Shown piece by piece: positions 58,930-64,000 of a stretch of DNA of 64,000 nucleotides. Numbering within the stretch: the stretch's first letter is position 1; each line of letters begins with the position of its first letter. The DNA is from Nipponacmea schrenckii. Lineage: Eukaryota; Mollusca; Gastropoda; Lottiidae. Position numbers and translations under genes: made by a program. The stretch lies in contig JAUJPP010000003.1 of NCBI GenBank assembly GCA_030562195.1, positions 43,220,602-43,284,601 on the forward strand. The letters run 5' to 3'. Below the pieces are notes generated by a model that was given only the letters and a program-made list of their open reading frames with translations, was not told the DNA's origin and made no database searches.

Positions 58930-61900
58930 CATTTTAGTCACTAAACCTGAAACAAGATCATGGCCACACTAAATCTAATTTTTTTCTCAAGATGTGTTGG
59001 TATTTATGTAGCCAGATCAAATTTTTGCCCCACTTTTAAAAATAAATGTTAAAACAACATTCTTTCATATTTTATGTTTTATTTGTTTATTTTTTGAATT
59101 TTACATTACCAAAATGGCTATATTTTCACAAATTCCAAACTATGTTGTGAATGTATAATAGTGCTGTGATTTACGTTACAGCCTGCGTGACCTTTCTCCA
59201 TTTTGTTATGACTTTGCTAATGTCTTGATAATTTGCTTTACCATGTTACCTTATATGGCAAAATTGATTACATAGATCTTTCAGTAGTAATTGACATTCT
59301 GTTGAAGGAAAGTGGAATATTTAGACTTGGGATTACACTTGGTTTTTACATGCTCATTAAGTTGAATTGGAAAGCGAATTCTTAAATTTATCTTCTTTAC
59401 ACAGTCATGGCGATATTTTATAATATCATACGAGTATAATGATGCTACAAATTTTTCGTCAGGTATTCTTTTAACATTAACAATAATGGAATACAATGAA
59501 TATAAGGTGATTTTAATATGGTGGATGCTATTTTGTGACTGAGATATCTGTGTTATTTTGACTCAATCTCTCTTACAATTATATATGCATTAAAATATAG
59601 AATATTTAAAGAGAAACGCGATAAAAGGCCAGTAGATATCTTGTCGTGATGAGATAATGTGTATATACTGAACCAAGTATTTATACTGATATTGTCATCT
59701 TGAAGATCATATAGTATAGAGACATACGTAACACAAGGTGAACGTTAATATCTAACTAATAGCTCTAGTCATTTTTTTGATGTGGTCAGTCTGTCTGATA
59801 CTTATTTTGATACTTGATTTACACGGTTGCAGAATGAGATAATTATATATCAAGGTAAGCTGTTTCAATATTTGCTCTACTCAACAATTGATTTTTTATT
59901 GTATATTGACATACTTCGGTTTTTTGATTCAAAGCGGGACATCAGATTTATTTTGCATCCCAATCCAGGTGCGAATCTCAATTGAAAGTATATACTTTTC
60001 ATGTGCTCTGAAAGCTTTTCGAATTAATCAAAACGTTTTCCTTTGAAAATAAATTAAAGCGGGATGAAGTTGAAATGAAATTTTTTCTTTTTTAATCAAC
60101 ATCAAAGAAGTGCCGATAACGGTTTTTACAAGTTACCTTCTCAATAATTTAAAATCAAAAAGTAACATGGAGGCTAGTATTGAGTACATAATATTCTGTA
60201 AGGGGTCGTATCAGGTACAGATCATATCTCAAGTGTGTTCTCTTCAAAAACGTAATTTGTTCCATTGACATTTGAAATATAAGCTACGTCGGTATTGGAG
60301 ATACTCAGAATATGTTACATTACCTTACGATAGATAAAAAAGATTTGAGGTCAGACAGAAATCAGTATGCCTCAAAAACAGAACATGGCACCATATACCT
60401 CGAATTTAAGAGTATGGATGTAGACACATTTTTAGATCTCCACCTATACGTTGAGTGAATCTGGTAACGACTTTGCATTTATCATTATTATTATTTTATT
60501 CATCATATCGAAACCTTAACCACTTCAGTAATTATGTAAAATTGTTAACTGAAGTATAGCTATATTTCTGTTATATGTATTAGTCTATTGGTAGATATTG
60601 TATACCTGTTCTCGTTCACTTAATTACGTGATAATGAATCCACTCATTTGATTTAACACCAAACGAGGTCAGCCATTTTAATGAATTTGCAGTTACAAAG
60701 ATTTCTTTTTTTTTAGCAAAATGATAGGTATAGTTTTCAATTTTCCAAAAGAAAAACTATTACAAGGGATTTCAGAAATTTGACTATGAGCACATTGTGT
60801 CACAGATCAAGTATTTGTTCAGTTAGATTACATGATATCACCAAAATATATATGTAATGAATCTCGACTAGGAATCCCACGATACAGTCCTAGACTAACG
60901 CATCATTAATGGTATAAATAAAGCCACCCAAGTTCTTGTATCATGATTCGATCTTATGATTATGTCTGTAAAAATATTGAAAATAAATATGAAAGTCAGA
61001 CCTTTTTTGATTGATGAGTTAATTTGGATTTAAAATGTTCGTATATTCGAATTAAAACCTCTCTAGACTGTGAAAATTCGAGTCCTCATTCTTCATCTGA
61101 ACAATATTCTCCTTTTACAGAAAATTATTCCGTCGGGGTTATTCAGAAAGTTGCTTTGGCATGTCGAATTTGAAAGGTTTTAAACGTTTATAATCATACC
61201 TTTTATCTCATTGATAAAGTTAATGATACACCAATGCTAATGTATTAAATCAAACGGATTCATCAAAATAATATTAAAATTAAAAATCCATCATCATAAA
61301 ATTCAAAATATTATAGTCACACTGACACTTGCGCGATTTCTGCTTGCTAATGAGACGAACTTCGTTGGCATGCCAAGAATTAATAACTTCATGACTTCAT
61401 GTGTTAGTAGCTGGTGGAGGGTGCGCGAGTTCGAGCCATTTTGTATGGAGAATGTTGAATTGTTTACAATTGTTTTTGGCACTCGAAGCTCTTCGTACTT
61501 GCTCGAAACATGCGAGTTGATAACACTGCATTTCGGGAACGTAAGTGCCAACGCTTGGACAACATATGAATTTTGGTCATAAACTAATCAACCAATGTGT
61601 AACCAAGAAGTTCCATTGAGTTTGACAATGTGGTTGTGCGCGCTTTTTTTATGCTTGTACAATACACGAACTAGCATGCCCTGGCCATGACCGCTGCACA
61701 GCACTGAGAGAAATTTTCTCGCAAAAACCAGTGTGGCATTACTCATTGAAGACGACAAACTATTATCTTTCAGATTTATTGTAAGATGTTATTTTCTGCA
61801 CCCCCACAATCCTGATTATTAATATAATACATGTCTAGATAAATGTGATAGAACAATTATATAACAGTCCGGTATATTGTCTACATACTCTCAAAAATAA

Positions 61901-64000
61901 AATCGTTTGTTTAAATTACAAACTGTGTCTGTAAATCAAGTAATAAAGAATATAAATATTGGGGTTGAAGGAGCCTTATATATCACTATTGTTGATACGT
62001 TAATAGTTTCAGACTAATCTGGCATGAAGATAGGTTTAGATATTTTTAGCAATTTCCCCATCAGGAAGTCTTCTACGCTCACTGACTACAATATTAAATC
62101 TGAATCAGCCATGGGGATTAAAACCGTCTTCAAGAAAAACTCCATTTCTTTCGGTTTTTTTAACAAACCGTAAAGATATCGTTACGTTGAAATTGTGCCA
62201 CTTTTTTCAATGCATTGGATTTTATCCATGTTTGCTTTGAAACCAGGTCTAAGTACTCTTTATAAAGTATATGTAGATGAAATTGACTTCAACATCCACA
62301 TGAGAGATTGGGAGCGACAGGTCGTTAGGAAGCGTTTGGACGAAACGCTATGATTGAAGATAATATTGAAATTATTACATCTCAGAGGTTTGTTTTACAC
62401 GCACGTTAGTGAAAGTGATCTCCAATCCATTAAGACAAATTAGCCAATTTATGAAGATCAAACACAAAATTTCTACATTCAATGACCGCAAGCACTAGTC
62501 TAGATTATTATATAAAATATCAATGTATTTGGTAGAGATGCTAGGCTGTTGTTAAAATAATTGGTTTACAAGTTAAAATTAGCCTAGTAGAGAATTAAAT
62601 TGAAGTATGTTCTCCTAAATTATCATTTATTTTCTGATCGAAGGTATTGCGCATTAGCAATATAATATCCACCATAAATGTAACACAATCAACCATAAAT
62701 ATAATACCCACCATGAGTGTAGAAAATCAACCATAAATGTAAAAGGCATATTTGGTAGAGTTGAACCATTGCTTAAAACAGTTCAGTGTATTGGCTGAAA
62801 TGAAATATTGGATGTGGGCTGAGTATTTAATTTCTTCCAGGAGAGTGAAAATCACGAATTACAAAGATGTCACCATCTCAATCACTGGTTTCTATATCAA
62901 ATGTACATTCTAGTTGTACCTAGACCATCGTTTAAAATGTGCATTAGAAAAATACACAAACAATATTTTCATTTAAAACATAACCGTCGGCCCAAGGAAG
63001 CTATAACTAGCAATTACCTTCTAAATTACATTTGATATCCTCTAAGCAATAGATTAAGTTTAGATTGCTCTTAGGTTTTCTACTTACATATTATTGCTGA
63101 AATATGTCTAGAACCAGAAACAAATAAAAGACAATGGATACTATATAATGGACAATCTGTATTTGGATATTTAAAAGGAAACTCAAACGTTTTGACCATA
63201 TATGTCTTCTCGGTTAGCTGGATACGAAATCATGCATGTTCACTCTAAACTATTTCTATATACAATGACAATAAAATCGTTCCTTTCGACGGAATGTGAA
63301 AACTTTCAAGATTATCATGTTATTCATGAATAATGAATAAACATGTAAAAAAATACAATCTCTATTAAGATTAAAAGTGACATGCTTGCTGGCAATATAT
63401 CTGCTTTGTAAACTGTTCTTGGAATCTAAGATTCTCGAAGTCAACATTTCTCCAAGACACATATGAATTTGAGATTTGCGTGCTATGTATCATTCCTTAT
63501 GAGCATAATAAAAACAACCGTATAATGATATTATTTACTAAATAATAGTTCATGAGCATTCAGTCACTGGACACTATTATAAGAAATCCGCAGAAGCTTG
63601 GAAATAATGGATTCATTTATCTGATGGCATCGTCAATTGTTCTATAACACAATGCTTTTCCTGAAAATGTCTTTCAACAACTAGCTTAAATATTAGATAT
63701 TTTAATGGATGTTATGTGTTGGTCTGAAGCGGCTGATGTAAGTTGTCAGTCAACCGACGGTTATAATATATCCTGAAGCCTCCGTGTAATTAATAAATCA
63801 GTCTGGAAGAAGATCAACACTATCAGTTCCGTTGACAATAGACAACACCACAGTTCCAAATTACTATTATAATTATATTGTCAAGTATTTGTATAATGGA
63901 ATATTTATAGGTTAATATAGAATATGATTAAATTTTTTACCTTCCATGACAGAAATATGTTTTATCTAGTTCACAGAATACCATCTTATCGTAGTGAAGA
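58930..64000. other. Intergenic sequence to the window end, no gene supported
   Basis: AT-rich sequence. A less AT-rich patch at 61310-61585 is open on both strands (plus 61370-61582, minus 61303-61551) but resembles no family I know. A small CAACCATAAATGTAA repeat lies at 62660-62745. No exons could be joined. Confidence 0.4.

Overview
This is intron-rich, AT-rich animal nuclear DNA full of repeats. All recognisable genes are split into short exons bounded by GT..AG, and there is no sign of operons. The gene content and repeat style suggest a lophotrochozoan, most likely a mollusc: an Act1/CIKS-type adaptor that carries a death domain, tRNA-derived SINEs, Penelope-like remnants, TTAA and hAT elements, and very abundant minisatellites. 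This assignment is an inference and no species is named. Genes were rebuilt by hand, joining exons whose splice phases agree. The four named genes each show clear similarity to a known family.

Genes in order. (1) 724-2825, minus: the first five coding exons of a cytosolic endo-beta-N-acetylglucosaminidase (ENGASE, family GH85); the rest lies beyond the left edge. (2) 5048-9587, minus: a 534-residue Act1/CIKS (TRAF3IP2)-like adaptor with an N-terminal death domain and a C-terminal SEFIR domain. (3) 12284-14023, minus: a possible four-exon gene for a basic protein of about 119 residues that I do not recognise. (4) 31289-41045, minus: a complete 21-exon PARN, the poly(A)-specific ribonuclease, with all catalytic residues. 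(5) 42221-48221, plus: a complete 7-exon BFAR (RING, SAM and several membrane segments). PARN and BFAR stand head to head about 1.2 kb apart, the same arrangement I recall for human chromosome 16.

The rest is repeats and decayed mobile elements. 14-31 kb holds a reverse transcriptase remnant, two GIY-YIG endonuclease remnants, a non-autonomous hAT element with an exact 8-bp target duplication, a SINE with a 15-16 bp target duplication inserted into an older decayed element gene, and a cluster of reverse-oriented SINEs with a nested insertion. Introns of PARN and BFAR carry large minisatellites: 25 units of about 43 bp with a four-unit higher-order pattern, and about 53 units of 48 bp. Foldback structures are frequent (947-1083, 4123-4698, 8537-8785, 23761-23900, 53619-54287). 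From about 48.3 kb to the right end I see no gene, only SINE pieces, minisatellites, palindromes and unassigned AT-rich sequence.

Functionally the named genes are unrelated housekeeping or signalling genes: free-glycan processing, IL-17-type signalling, mRNA deadenylation, and ER-membrane ubiquitin ligation with cell-death control. Only PARN and BFAR look likely to share regulation, through a common intergenic region.
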